The position numbers were made by a program, and so were the translations under genes. The notes beneath the pieces are model-generated. The model did no database searches, was not told the DNA's origin, and saw nothing but the letters and a program-made list of their open reading frames with translations. From Chitinimonas viridis (lineage in GTDB: Bacteria; Pseudomonadota; Gammaproteobacteria; Burkholderiales; Chitinimonadaceae), in the NCBI RefSeq assembly GCF_030409555.1, contig NZ_JAUFPU010000005.1, positions 124,001 to 188,000 of the forward strand: a stretch of 64,000 bases of DNA, given 5' to 3'. Positions 38,648 through 47,026 of this stretch are shown here, piece by piece. The first letter of the stretch is position 1; each line of letters opens with the position of its first letter.

Positions 38648-39477
38648 GCCACCACCACGATCACCAGCATGATCACGCCCACCATCCAGCCGGTGCCATC
38701 CGGCTCAGCAATCTGACGCTGACCTACCACCGCCACCCGGTTGTGCACCATGTATCCGGCAGCTTTGCCCAAGGCGAGCTGACAGCCATCGTCGGCCCCA
38801 ACGGCGCCGGCAAGAGCACCTTGCTCAAGGCCATGATGGGCTTGATGAAGCCCAACCACGGCAGGGTGGAACGCCATGGCCTGGCCCCACGCGAGATCGC
38901 CTACCTACCGCAGCAGGCCGCTATAGACAGGGACTTTCCGCTCTCGGTCCAGGATGCCGTCCTGCTGGGCGATTGGCGCAACTCCGGCTGGTTTGGCCGC
39001 ATCAGCCGGTCCGCTCGGCAGCGGGCAGATGCCGCGCTGGAGCGGGTAGGCATGGCCGGCTTTGGCGGGCGTCCGGTCGATGAGCTGTCTGCCGGCCAGT
39101 TCCAGCGGGTGCTGTTCGCCCGCCTGCTGCTGCAGGATGCCCAGCTGATCCTGCTGGATGAGCCATTTACCGCGCTGGACGCCAAGACCACCGCCGACCT
39201 ACTGGCGGTGATCGCCGGGTGGCGCCGCGAAGGGCGTACCGTGGTGGCAGTGCTGCACGATTACGAGCAGGTTCGCAGCCATTTTCCGCAGACCTTGCTG
39301 CTGGCCAAGGAATGCATAGCCTGGGGGCCAACCACCGAGGTACTCACACCCGCCAACCTGGCGCGCGCCAACGGCATGCCGCAAAACTGGGACGACGATG
39401 CGCCGGTGTGCCATCGCGACGATACCGGCGCGCCGACCACACCGCCCGCGCACGACCACACCCTGCATAGCCACTGA
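38644..39477 (+). CDS. znuC: Zinc ABC transporter ATP-binding protein
   Basis: About 277 residues from the ATG at 38644. The N-terminus MSHHHDHQHDHAHH and the C-terminus HDHTLHSH are histidine-rich and may bind zinc. Walker A is GPNGAGKSTLL, the signature is ELSAGQFQRVLFAR, Walker B is LILLDEPFTALD and the switch His is in VLHDYEQ. It powers metal uptake through ZnuB. Following zur, zinc is the likely substrate, although manganese transporters share this fold. Confidence 0.93.
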   Translation: MSHHHDHQHDHAHHPAGAIRLSNLTLTYHRHPVVHHVSGSFAQGELTAIVGPNGAGKSTLLKAMMGLMKPNHGRVERHGLAPREIAYLPQQAAIDRDFPLSVQDAVLLGDWRNSGWFGRISRSARQRADAALERVGMAGFGGRPVDELSAGQFQRVLFARLLLQDAQLILLDEPFTALDAKTTADLLAVIAGWRREGRTVVAVLHDYEQVRSHFPQTLLLAKECIAWGPTTEVLTPANLARANGMPQNWDDDAPVCHRDDTGAPTTPPAHDHTLHSH

Positions 39478-39485
39478 TTGCTGCC

Positions 39486-40358
39486 ATGACGCCTTACGAA
39501 ATCCTTTGGCAGCCCTTTGCCGACTTTGCCTTCATGCGCCATGCTCTGGTGGGCTGCCTGGCGCTGGCGCTGGGCTGCGCACCCATAGGCCTGTTCCTGG
39601 TACTGCGGCGCATGAGCCTGATGGGTGATGCCATGAGCCACGCCATCCTGCCCGGTGCCGCCATTGCCTTCATCGCCTATGGCCTGTCACTCACCGCCAT
39701 GAGCATAGGCGGCCTGATTGCCGGCCTGGTGGTCGTGCTGGCCGCCGGCATGGTGACCCGCGCCACCCAGCTCAAGGAGGACGCCAATTTCGCCGCCTTC
39801 TATCTGGTCTCGCTGGCCAGCGGGGTGTTGCTGGTATCCAAGTGGGGCAGTAACGTCGATCTCATGCATATCCTGTTCGGCACCGTGCTGGCCGTCGACG
39901 CTGCCGCACTGGTCTTTCTTGCCGCCGTTGCCACCACCACCCTGGTGGTACTGGCCCTGTTCTACCGCGCCCTGGTGGTGGAGAGCTTCGACCCAGAGTT
40001 CCTGCAGAGCATGGGCGGCCGCGGTGCCTGGGCGCACTTTGCCTTCCTGATACTGGTGGTGCTCAATCTGGTAGCCGGCTTCCAGGCCCTGGGTACCCTG
40101 ATGGCCGTGGGCCTGATGATGCTGCCCGCCGCCAGCGCCCGCCTGTGGGCCAAGGAGTTGCCCGCCATGCTGTGCGTGGCCCTGGGCATCGCCCTGGTGT
40201 CGGGCTATGTCGGCCTGCTGATTTCCTACCATGGTGACCTGCCTTCCGGGCCCAGCATCATCCTTACTGCCGGCCTGGCCTACTTTGGCTCACTGGCGCT
40301 AGGCCGCCGTGGCGGCCTGCTGTGGCGCTGGCTAGGGCATGAGCACCTGGAAGCCTGA
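39486..40358 (+). CDS. znuB: Zinc ABC transporter permease
   Basis: A 290-residue membrane protein of the ABC-3 family with about eight helices. CAPIGLFLVLRRMSLMGDAM and SHAILPGAAIAFIAYGLSL are the conserved N-terminal motif, and GFQALGTLMAVGLMMLPAAS the permease signature. It forms the inner-membrane channel for the metal delivered by ZnuA. It starts nine bases after znuC. Confidence 0.93.
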   Translation: MTPYEILWQPFADFAFMRHALVGCLALALGCAPIGLFLVLRRMSLMGDAMSHAILPGAAIAFIAYGLSLTAMSIGGLIAGLVVVLAAGMVTRATQLKEDANFAAFYLVSLASGVLLVSKWGSNVDLMHILFGTVLAVDAAALVFLAAVATTTLVVLALFYRALVVESFDPEFLQSMGGRGAWAHFAFLILVVLNLVAGFQALGTLMAVGLMMLPAASARLWAKELPAMLCVALGIALVSGYVGLLISYHGDLPSGPSIILTAGLAYFGSLALGRRGGLLWRWLGHEHLEA

Positions 40359-40382
40359 TCTACCTACCCCTGGAGCCACCCC

Positions 40383-41282
40383 ATGAAACCCTTACGCTGC
40401 CTCTATGCCATGCTGGCCGCCCTGAGCCTGCATGCCAGCGCCGACAAGCTACCGGTGGTAGCCTCGTTCAGCATCCTCGGCGATATCGTGCAACAGGTAG
40501 GTGGCGACAAAGTCAGCGTCACCACCCTGGTAGGGCCTGATGGTGATGCCCACGTCTACCAACCCAGCCCGCAGGACGGCAAGACCCTGGTGGCCGCCAA
40601 GCTGCTGGTCGTCAACGGCCTGGGTTTCGAGGGCTGGATGGATAGGCTGGTCAAGGCCAGCCGCTACCAAGGCATACGTGTGGCCGCTGCCGAGAAGATC
40701 GTGACCCAGAAAATGGGCAGCGACCAGCATGACCATGGCCACGACAAGGGCCGCATCGACCCCCACGCCTGGCAAGACCCGGCCCGCGTGCGACGCTATG
40801 TCAGCAATATCGCCGATGGTTTGGCCAGCGCCGACCCCACCAATGCCGGCTACTACCGCAAGCGTGCAGACAGTTACACCGAACAGCTGTTCGAACTGGA
40901 AAAGTGGGCCGCCGAGCAAGTCGCCAGCGTCGTCCCCAACAAGCGCCGTGTCATCACCTCGCATGACGCCTTCGGCTACCTGGGCCGCCGCTTCGGCATC
41001 CAGTTCCTTTCGCCCCAGGGCGTCAATACCGAAGCCGAAGCCTCGGCACGCGGCGTCGGCATGCTGATCAAACAGGCACGCAAGGAAAGCATCAAGGCCA
41101 TCTTTGTGGAAAACGTCAGCAACCCCAAGCTGTTGGAACAGATAGGCCGCGAGGCTGGCGCCAGCTTGGGCGGCCGGCTGTATTCCGACGCCCTGTCGCG
41201 GGCAGATGGCCCCGCCCCCAACTATCTGGCCATGATGAAATACAATGTCAGCACCCTGGTGGCCGGCATGAAGCAGAACTGA
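40383..41282 (+). CDS. znuA: Zinc ABC transporter substrate-binding protein
   Basis: A 299-residue periplasmic protein with a signal peptide (cleavage near ASADKL, residue 20). The cluster A-I metal ligands are the histidine of GDAHVYQPSP, the histidine of RIDPHAWQDP, the histidine of TSHDAFGYLGRRFG-type sequence and a C-terminal acidic residue. A short HDHGHD loop near residue 118 is the zinc-type histidine loop, shorter than in E. coli ZnuA. A manganese-binding homologue is the main alternative. Confidence 0.9.
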   Translation: MKPLRCLYAMLAALSLHASADKLPVVASFSILGDIVQQVGGDKVSVTTLVGPDGDAHVYQPSPQDGKTLVAAKLLVVNGLGFEGWMDRLVKASRYQGIRVAAAEKIVTQKMGSDQHDHGHDKGRIDPHAWQDPARVRRYVSNIADGLASADPTNAGYYRKRADSYTEQLFELEKWAAEQVASVVPNKRRVITSHDAFGYLGRRFGIQFLSPQGVNTEAEASARGVGMLIKQARKESIKAIFVENVSNPKLLEQIGREAGASLGGRLYSDALSRADGPAPNYLAMMKYNVSTLVAGMKQN

Positions 41283-41419
41283 AGCCCCGGACAGGCTCTG
41301 GCGGCTGGCCCGACCATGGCAGCAGCCAAGCCCGCGCCGGCATTTGATGAAGCTCTGCGGAACCAAGCCGCCACTGTCGTTGTCTGTAGTGCATTTCCTC
41401 GCTGAGAAAGAACCCGGAC

Positions 41420-41731
41420 ATGCAATGCCCTGTTTGCAGAGAAACTGCGCTGGTAATGAGCGAACGTGCTGGCGTCGAGATCGACTACTGCCCGCAATGC
41501 CGAGGCGTATGGCTGGATCGCGGCGAACTGGACAAGATACTGGAGCGCAGCCGCGCAGCAGATGCGCCGCCTGCCCAGGCCAGACCGGCACAGCAACCCT
41601 ATCCACAGCAACAGCAGCCCTATCCGCCGCAACAGCAACCGCACTACCACGAGCAGAAGTACCATAGCGACAAGCACTACGGCCAGAAGCCGTATCGCAA
41701 GAAGAGCTTCTTGGAAGAGCTGTTCGACTGA
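41420..41731 (+). CDS. TFIIB-type zinc ribbon protein
   Basis: A 103-residue protein. The N-terminal zinc ribbon MQCPVCRETALVMSE followed by IDYCPQCRGVWLDRGELDKI is the zf-TFIIB family pattern with two CxxC pairs. The rest is Gln/Pro/Tyr/His-rich (QPYPQQQQPYPP) and ends in KKSFLEELFD. The function is unknown. It is separated from znuA by 137 bases and probably has its own promoter. The proximity to zinc uptake genes may be meaningful or chance. Confidence 0.85.
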   Translation: MQCPVCRETALVMSERAGVEIDYCPQCRGVWLDRGELDKILERSRAADAPPAQARPAQQPYPQQQQPYPPQQQPHYHEQKYHSDKHYGQKPYRKKSFLEELFD

Positions 41732-41742
41732 GCGGCCGCGGC

Positions 41743-41777
41743 TAAGAGCGGCTAACAAAACCCAGCGTAGCGGTTCT
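41743..41777. repeat. Dispersed 35-bp repeat, copy A
   Basis: TAAGAGCGGCTAACAAAACC and the next 15 bases match 30 of 35 positions of a second copy at 46872-46906. Each copy lies directly after a gene end in the same orientation. It may be an insertion-sequence end or a small intergenic repeat. The 149-base spacer here also holds a GC-rich direct repeat (GGCGCGCGCAGC) near 41795-41820. Confidence 0.5.
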
Positions 41778-41880
41778 GGCTAGGCGTGCGAGAGATGGCG
41801 CGCGCAGCAGGCGCGCGCAGCTGACAGTACTTGGGTACGGCAAGCTCACACAACAACGCCAGAAGGTTTTTTAGCTGCTC

Positions 41881-42489
41881 TTATTGCCCTGCCACACCCA
41901 GACCAGATGGCAAGGCAATGCGATAACGCAGGCCCTCCGCCTCGCCATACTGTGCCGGCTTGCGGAATCGCTCCAGCAGCACACCACCGTTGCGGGTGAT
42001 GACCTTCTGCGATGCGATATTGTCCGGGTCGGTGGTCAGCTCCACATAGGGCAAGCCCTCGCAGGCCAGCTCCCGCAAGAACAGCCGCAGGCCCCGTGTG
42101 GCGTAACCCTTGCCGCGTTTGGCCGGTATCACCGCATACCCCACATGGCCCAGCACATGGGCCGGCAAGCTGGCCGTGCCCGGTTGCCAGCGAAAATCCA
42201 TCACCCCGCAGAATTCGCCATCCCACAGCCACATCCGGTATCCAGGCAAGCGCGCCACCACCGAGCCATCCGGCAGGGTGATGGCCGGCCCCAAGGCCGC
42301 TCTGTCCACCATGCGAGCCAGGTAGGCGTCGGGGTCATGTTCTATCTGCCCCAGGGTATCGCCGGTACTCGAGCCCGGCACGTTGTTGGGCGACCAGCCT
42401 TGCGCCAGCGCAGCCATATAGCCCGGCAGATACGCTCGCGCTGGCCACACCAGGCACAACTCGCCGTCCACCGGCGCCACCCCACTCAC
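41881..42489 (-). CDS. GNAT family N-acetyltransferase
   Basis: About 202 residues from the GTG at 42489, which overlaps the stop of pgeF (GTGA). A longer open frame upstream overlaps pgeF and lacks family sequence. The acetyl-CoA loop is VIPAKRGKGYATRGLRLFL with the RGxGxA-type core, and DNIASQKVITRNGGVLLE is the GNAT motif B region. The substrate is unknown. It is the last gene of the overlapping rluD-pgeF-GNAT operon. Confidence 0.82.
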   Translation of the reverse strand: MSGVAPVDGELCLVWPARAYLPGYMAALAQGWSPNNVPGSSTGDTLGQIEHDPDAYLARMVDRAALGPAITLPDGSVVARLPGYRMWLWDGEFCGVMDFRWQPGTASLPAHVLGHVGYAVIPAKRGKGYATRGLRLFLRELACEGLPYVELTTDPDNIASQKVITRNGGVLLERFRKPAQYGEAEGLRYRIALPSGLGVAGQ

Positions 42490-43229
42490 GGTGCCATCCA
42501 GATCATTGATGCCATGCGGCCCGTCACCCTGTCGCGGCGATAGGAAAAAAACTGCTGCGCATCGGCCACCGTACACAGACCGCCACCGTAGACTCGGCTG
42601 ACCCCAGCCGCAGCCAGGCGCTGCCGGGCCAGGCTATAGATATCGGCCCACCACTTGCCGGGCGCCACGCCAGGGCGGAAGGCCATCGCCGCCGCCGGGT
42701 CGTGCCCCACAAAGGCCTGCCTCACCTCATCCCCGACCTCGAAGGCATCCGGCCCGATCGCCGGCCCCAGCCAGGCCAGCAAACGAGCCGGTTCGCCCAG
42801 GCGGGCAATGGTCGCTTCCAGCACGCCATCGTGGAGGCCGCGCCAACCGGCATGGGCCGCCCCAACCGCCATACCATCCTCACGGGCAAATAGCACCGGC
42901 AGGCAATCGGCCGTCATAACCAGGCACACGGCGCCAGCACCAAACGCCACCGAGGCATCGGCCTGCGGCACAGGCGTGGCGGCATGGCCCGCCTCCACCA
43001 CTACCGTGCCGTGCACCTGGTTCAGCCAGGTGGGCTCAGCCGGCAAGGCTGTGCGCAGCAGGGCGCGGTTGGCTGCCACGGCCGCAGGAGCGTCGGCAAC
43101 ATGGTCGCCCAGATTGAAGCTATCGTATGGCGGCAGGCTCACGCCACCCCGGCGCGTGGTGACCAGGGCGTGTACCCCCTGCGGCACCGGCCAGTCCGGC
43201 GTCATTGCGTGGCGTATCCAGTCACTCAT
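42486..43229 (-). CDS. pgeF: Peptidoglycan editing factor PgeF (YfiH, laccase-domain)
   Basis: A 247-residue DUF152 protein. WLNQVHGTVVVEAG, VMTADCLPVLFARED and AAHAGWRGLHDGVLEATIAR supply the His/Cys/His metal site. LGPAIGPDAFEVGDEV is also typical. The family acts on purine nucleosides and corrects peptidoglycan composition. It overlaps rluD by four bases, a common rluD-yfiH pairing. Confidence 0.95.
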   Translation of the reverse strand: MSDWIRHAMTPDWPVPQGVHALVTTRRGGVSLPPYDSFNLGDHVADAPAAVAANRALLRTALPAEPTWLNQVHGTVVVEAGHAATPVPQADASVAFGAGAVCLVMTADCLPVLFAREDGMAVGAAHAGWRGLHDGVLEATIARLGEPARLLAWLGPAIGPDAFEVGDEVRQAFVGHDPAAAMAFRPGVAPGKWWADIYSLARQRLAAAGVSRVYGGGLCTVADAQQFFSYRRDRVTGRMASMIWMAP

Positions 43230-44203
43230 GCGCTGTGCTCACGTAGTTGTCGTATCAGTTGCTGCATATCATCGGGCAGCGGGCTCTCCCACACCGGGCT
43301 GCTGCCTGTCTCCGGGTGGACCAGCGACAATCGCGCCGCATGCAGTGCCTGCCTGTTCAGCGCAGCCAGTGCGGCAGCCACGGCCGGTGGCTGGCTGCCC
43401 GGCTTGCCGCCGTAGACCGGATCGGCCGCCAGCGGGTGATGCAGATGCGCCATATGTACCCGTATCTGATGGGTGCGGCCAGTCTCCAGCCGGCACTCCA
43501 CCAGGGTATGGCGGGCATAGCGCTCCAGCACGCTGTAATGCGTCACCGCCGGCTTGCCATTGCCCACTACTGCCATCTTCAGGCGGTTGCGCGGATCACG
43601 GCCTATGGGGGCATCCACCGTACCATCACGGGGCAGTACACCTTGGGCGATGGCCAGGTAGTGCCGCTTGACGGTACGTGCCTGCAACTGACGCACCAGC
43701 TCGGTCTGCGCCTTCAGCGTGCGGGCCACCACCATCAAGCCGCTGGTATCTTTGTCCAGACGGTGCACAATGCCGGCTCGCGGCACACCGGCCAGCTCGG
43801 GATAGCGGTGCAACAGGCCATTGAGCAATGTGCCAGACCAATTTCCGGCAGCCGGGTGAACCACCAGGCCTGCTGGCTTGTCGATGACCACGAGCGCGGC
43901 ATCCTCGTAGACCACGGGGAAGTCCAGTGGCTCGGGCTGGAATGCGGACTCCTGAGGATCCGTATCCAGCGTCAGCACCACGGCTTCGCCGCCCCACAGC
44001 TTGGTCTTGGGGGTAGCGCCCTTGCCATCCAGCAGTATGCTGCCGTCGTCTATCCAGCGGGCCAGCCGGCTGCGTGAGTAATCAGGCAGCAGTTTGGCCA
44101 GCACGGCATCCAGGCGACCACCGGCCGCATCTTTCGGCACAGTAAGACGTATGCTTTCTGCCGAATCGTTATAATCGTCGGCTTCGATATCGGAGTGTTC
44201 CAT
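43226..44203 (-). CDS. rluD: 23S rRNA pseudouridine synthase RluD
   Basis: About 325 residues from the ATG at 44203 (MEHSDIEADDYND); the ATG at 44212 (MRF) has AAAGG close upstream and is possible. An S4-like domain (about residues 20-85) contains GGRLDAVLAKLLPDYSRSRL. The catalytic domain has AGIVHRLDKDTSGLMVVART with the nucleophilic aspartate, and TGRTHQIRVHMAHLHHPLAA. It modifies 23S rRNA helix 69. Its start codon overlaps that of the divergent bamD gene. Confidence 0.95.
   Translation of the reverse strand: MEHSDIEADDYNDSAESIRLTVPKDAAGGRLDAVLAKLLPDYSRSRLARWIDDGSILLDGKGATPKTKLWGGEAVVLTLDTDPQESAFQPEPLDFPVVYEDAALVVIDKPAGLVVHPAAGNWSGTLLNGLLHRYPELAGVPRAGIVHRLDKDTSGLMVVARTLKAQTELVRQLQARTVKRHYLAIAQGVLPRDGTVDAPIGRDPRNRLKMAVVGNGKPAVTHYSVLERYARHTLVECRLETGRTHQIRVHMAHLHHPLAADPVYGGKPGSQPPAVAAALAALNRQALHAARLSLVHPETGSSPVWESPLPDDMQQLIRQLREHSA
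44170..44175 (+). promoter_or_regulatory. bamD -10 element inside the rluD coding region
   Basis: A perfect TATAAT lies 27 bases before the bamD ATG, within rluD codons near the start. I see no good -35 at 16-18 bases. GGAG follows seven bases before the ATG. As the two genes' starts overlap, the bamD promoter must lie inside rluD. Confidence 0.55.
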
Positions 44204-44993
44204 GAAGCGCATTCTACCTTTACTCGCAGCAGCCTTTCTGCTGACCGCCTGTGGCTCGCTCGGCAAGAAGCCGGACGCCGAAAACAGCGGCCCCACCGCA
44301 GAGGCCATGTACAGCGAGGCCAAGACCGAACTGACGGCTGGCAACTACACGCGTGCGGTTCAATTGTTCGAGAGCCTGCAGGCTCGCTACCCCTATGGTC
44401 GCTATGCCCAGCAGGCCAGCCTGGAGATCGCCTACGCCAACTTCAAGGATCAGGAACCCGAACTGGCCCTGGCCGCGATAGATCGCTTCCTCAAGCAATA
44501 CCCGGCCAATCCCAGCGTGGACTACGCCCTCTACCTGAAGGGCCTGGTCAACTTCATCGAAGACCGCAGCCTATTTGCCTCCATCTCGCAACAGAACATG
44601 GCCGAGCGCGACCCCAAGGCCGCCAAGGAATCCTTCGAGGCCTTCCGCGACCTGGTTACCCGCTTCCCCGAAAGCCGCTATGTGGCCGACGCACAGGACC
44701 GCATGGCCTTCCTGGTCACCGCCCTCGCCGACCACGACCTCTCAGTCGCCACCTATTACTACAATCGTGGTGGCTACCTGGCAGCCGCCAATCGCGCCAA
44801 ATCCGTCATCGAGAACTATGCCAATACCGACCGGGTCGAAACAGCCTTGGTCATGCTGGCAGCCGCCTACGACAAGCTGGGCCAGTCCGAGCTGCGCGAC
44901 GATGCCCGCCGTGTGCTGGCCAAGAACTACCCCAACAGCAAAGTGGCCGAAAGCCAGATTTTTGGCGAAACACCCTGGTGGAAATTCTGGTAA
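44202..44993 (+). CDS. bamD: Outer membrane protein assembly factor BamD
   Basis: A 263-residue lipoprotein with the signal peptide lipobox LLTACGS (Cys17). TPR-like helices fill the rest and include YSEAKTELTAGNYTRAVQLF, LQARYPYGRYAQQASLEIAY and RFLKQYPANPSVDYALYLKG, the typical BamD pattern. It is an essential part of the BAM complex that inserts outer-membrane barrels (ComL in Neisseria). It is divergent from rluD, an arrangement also known in Neisseria. Confidence 0.96.
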   Translation: MKRILPLLAAAFLLTACGSLGKKPDAENSGPTAEAMYSEAKTELTAGNYTRAVQLFESLQARYPYGRYAQQASLEIAYANFKDQEPELALAAIDRFLKQYPANPSVDYALYLKGLVNFIEDRSLFASISQQNMAERDPKAAKESFEAFRDLVTRFPESRYVADAQDRMAFLVTALADHDLSVATYYYNRGGYLAAANRAKSVIENYANTDRVETALVMLAAAYDKLGQSELRDDARRVLAKNYPNSKVAESQIFGETPWWKFW

Positions 44994-45007
44994 TTGCACA
45001 AAGGGGG

Positions 45008-45036
45008 TTTACAAGTCGGAAGAACCTCCTTAATAT
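45008..45036 (+). promoter_or_regulatory. Promoter of the tRNA-Ala/Glu cluster
   Basis: TTTACA (45008-45013) and TAATAT (45031-45036) are separated by 17 bases and followed by GCGCGTC, a GC-rich discriminator typical of stringently controlled stable-RNA promoters. The first tRNA starts 45 bases after the -10. Confidence 0.75.
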
Positions 45037-45080
45037 GCGCGTCTCTTCGCTGCAGGCAACACCGTAGCGAAGCCCGAAGT

Positions 45081-45156
<76 letters not shown>

Positions 45157-45199
45157 AAGAATACGATGTGTTGGTTCGCCAGCAGATCAAACGGCCAAA

Positions 45200-45275
45200 G
45201 TCCCCATCGTCTAGAGGCCTAGGACACCACCCTTTCACGGTGACTACCGGGGTTCGAATCCCCGTGGGGACGCCA
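45200..45275 (+). tRNA. tRNA-Glu (anticodon TTC), copy 1
   Basis: A 76-nt cloverleaf beginning GTCCCCATCGTCTAGAGGCC, anticodon loop CTTTCAC (TTC) and encoded GCCA end. It lies 43 bases after tRNA-Ala copy 1 and is identical to copy 2. Confidence 0.97.
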
Positions 45276-45382
45276 GCTAAACCAGCTTGGCGTTAGTTAG
45301 CCAGGTTGGCACGATCAGATTGATCCACCAGGTTCTCTCTGATCGCAACGCCAGCGTTGCATGCAGTATAAAGCAGTAACTT

Positions 45383-45458
<76 letters not shown>

Positions 45459-45501
45459 AGGAATACGATGTGCCGGTTCGCCGGTAGATCAAACGGCCAT
45501 A

Positions 45502-45577
45502 GTCCCCATCGTCTAGAGGCCTAGGACACCACCCTTTCACGGTGACTACCGGGGTTCGAATCCCCGTGGGGACGCCA
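45502..45577 (+). tRNA. tRNA-Glu (anticodon TTC), copy 2
   Basis: Identical to the copy at 45200-45275. The 43-base spacer to the preceding tRNA-Ala is conserved with only a few changes, showing duplication of the whole unit. A terminator follows directly. Confidence 0.97.
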
Positions 45578-45584
45578 CTACGGC

Positions 45585-45618
45585 AAGCAAAAGGACATCT
45601 TAGGATGTCCTTTTGCTT
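45585..45618 (+). terminator. Terminator of the tRNA cluster
   Basis: 15-base arms AAGCAAAAGGACATC (45585-45599) and GATGTCCTTTTGCTT (45604-45618) around a TTAG loop, followed by TTTCT: a strong rho-independent terminator. Confidence 0.9.
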
Positions 45619-45707
45619 TTTCTGCTGCCGCTATCCGGCATGCTTACCCTGGCGCACGAACGGCAGGCTATCCTCCCACGCACACGATAGCCGCAACGGA
45701 GCCCTGC

Positions 45708-46481
45708 ATGCCGCAACCCTCACTAAGTACCGCCATACAACTGCTGGCTCAACGCCGTCGACACGGCCACCAAGGCAGCGTGCTGCCAGCAGCCTGCCGC
45801 CCAAGCGACATCGACACCGCCCTCGCCATCCAGGCCGGCGTGGTTGCCGAGCTGGGCGACACCATAGGCGGCTGGAAATGCGGCATGCCCAGCGAGCACA
45901 AACTGGTAGTCGCGCCTATTCTGGGCAGCAGCCGACACCAGGCATCCCCCTGCCCCGTCTGGGCACCGCAAGGCCAACTCAAGATAGAAGCCGAACTGGC
46001 CTTCATACTGGCCACCGATCTACCCGCCCGCAGCCAGCCCTACAGCCCGGCCGAAATCGACACGACCATCGGCAGCGCCCATCTGGCACTGGAACTGATA
46101 GGCACCCGCTACACCGCCGACAGCGGCGCCAGCTACCTGGACCAACTGGCCGACGGCCTGTTCAATCAAGGCCTGCTGCTCGGCCCCGCCCTGCCCCTGG
46201 CAAGCGCCTATCAGGCCAGCACCCTGGCCCTGCAACTACAGATAGGCGACGCCACACCACAAGCCCATGCCGGCCAGCACCCCGCTGGCACCCCCTTGGC
46301 GCCGCTGTATTGGCTGATAGAGTGGCTACGCAGCCAAGGCCGGGGCTTGGTGGCTGGCGAGGCCATCATCACCGGCGCCTATGCCGGCGCCTGGACCGTC
46401 CCCCTAGATACGCCCATTACCGTCCAGTACGGCGACCTAGGCAGCATGGCCGTCACGTTCTATACAGCCCATGCAGGTTAG
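45708..46481 (+). CDS. 2-keto-4-pentenoate hydratase-family protein
   Basis: A 257-residue protein of the MhpD/FAH-fold hydratase-decarboxylase family. IGGWKCGMPSEHKLV, KIEAELAFILATDLP (metal-site Glu pair), ALELIGTRY and GEAIITGAYAGAWTVP are recognisable family positions. These enzymes hydrate or decarboxylate dienoate intermediates of aromatic catabolism. No meta-cleavage genes are adjacent, so the substrate is unclear. Confidence 0.85.
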   Translation: MPQPSLSTAIQLLAQRRRHGHQGSVLPAACRPSDIDTALAIQAGVVAELGDTIGGWKCGMPSEHKLVVAPILGSSRHQASPCPVWAPQGQLKIEAELAFILATDLPARSQPYSPAEIDTTIGSAHLALELIGTRYTADSGASYLDQLADGLFNQGLLLGPALPLASAYQASTLALQLQIGDATPQAHAGQHPAGTPLAPLYWLIEWLRSQGRGLVAGEAIITGAYAGAWTVPLDTPITVQYGDLGSMAVTFYTAHAG

Positions 46482-46553
46482 GCCTGCAGCAGCGCCCAAC
46501 CCATTGCCCTAAGTACTGCTGTGAGCACTTCTATCAAACATCAGGACCCAACA

Positions 46554-46874
46554 ATGGCATTCGACCTTGTCGTAGGCACGAGCATCGAGCACAAGGGGGC
46601 ATCAGCCATCGTGGGCAGCATCGAGTTCAACGAGCTTCCCGCGATATCGCGACTCATAGCGCGAGTGGACTCCTTCTTTCTGCACCGTATTTCCAACCTT
46701 TTTGAAGACCAATCCTTCTCGCCAGAAGAAGTCGATCAAGCGCTGACGCATCTGCTGCCATTGCTAACCTCGGGGCAACTGCATCCGGATGAGAGAAGCA
46801 TGCTGCACAAGCTGGTTGCCGCGCTGTCATACGCAAGATGGAAGCAACAGCCGCTCCACGGAATCGCGGACTAA
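46554..46874 (+). CDS. Hypothetical protein
   Basis: About 106 residues from the ATG at 46554 (MAFDLVVGTSIEHKGASAIV), with AGGA seven bases upstream; a GTG at 46521 is the alternative. It is soluble and mainly helical after residue 40, with RISNLFEDQSFSPEEVDQAL and SMLHKLVAALSYARWKQ. I do not recognise a family; the size and shape recall immunity-type small proteins, but nothing nearby supports that. Confidence 0.55.
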   Translation: MAFDLVVGTSIEHKGASAIVGSIEFNELPAISRLIARVDSFFLHRISNLFEDQSFSPEEVDQALTHLLPLLTSGQLHPDERSMLHKLVAALSYARWKQQPLHGIAD

Positions 46875-46906
46875 GAGCCGCCAACAAAACCCGGCGCAGC
46901 GCTTCT
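46872..46906. repeat. Dispersed 35-bp repeat, copy B
   Basis: It matches copy A (41743-41777) at 30 of 35 positions. It begins at the stop codon of the preceding hypothetical gene. Confidence 0.5.
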
Positions 46907-46921
46907 AACCCATCATCCGTC

Positions 46922-46948
46922 GCTGAGCCTAGCCATCATAGGCTCAGC
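46922..46948. terminator. Hairpin between convergent hypothetical and AraC genes
   Basis: 10-base arms GCTGAGCCTA and TAGGCTCAGC enclose a 7-base loop. There is no T run on either side, so it may be a weak or factor-dependent terminator. Confidence 0.45.
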
Positions 46949-47026
46949 CGCATATGCCACCGATCACCCGCATAAGGCTTTATCGGATGCGCATAACCCC
47001 CAGCCAAGCACCATCACAGCAACCCA

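Noticed and set aside
38644-41282. Manganese rather than zinc transporter
   Set aside because: The proteins alone do not decide the metal, but linkage to zur, the Zur-like box and the His-rich ZnuC ends favour zinc.
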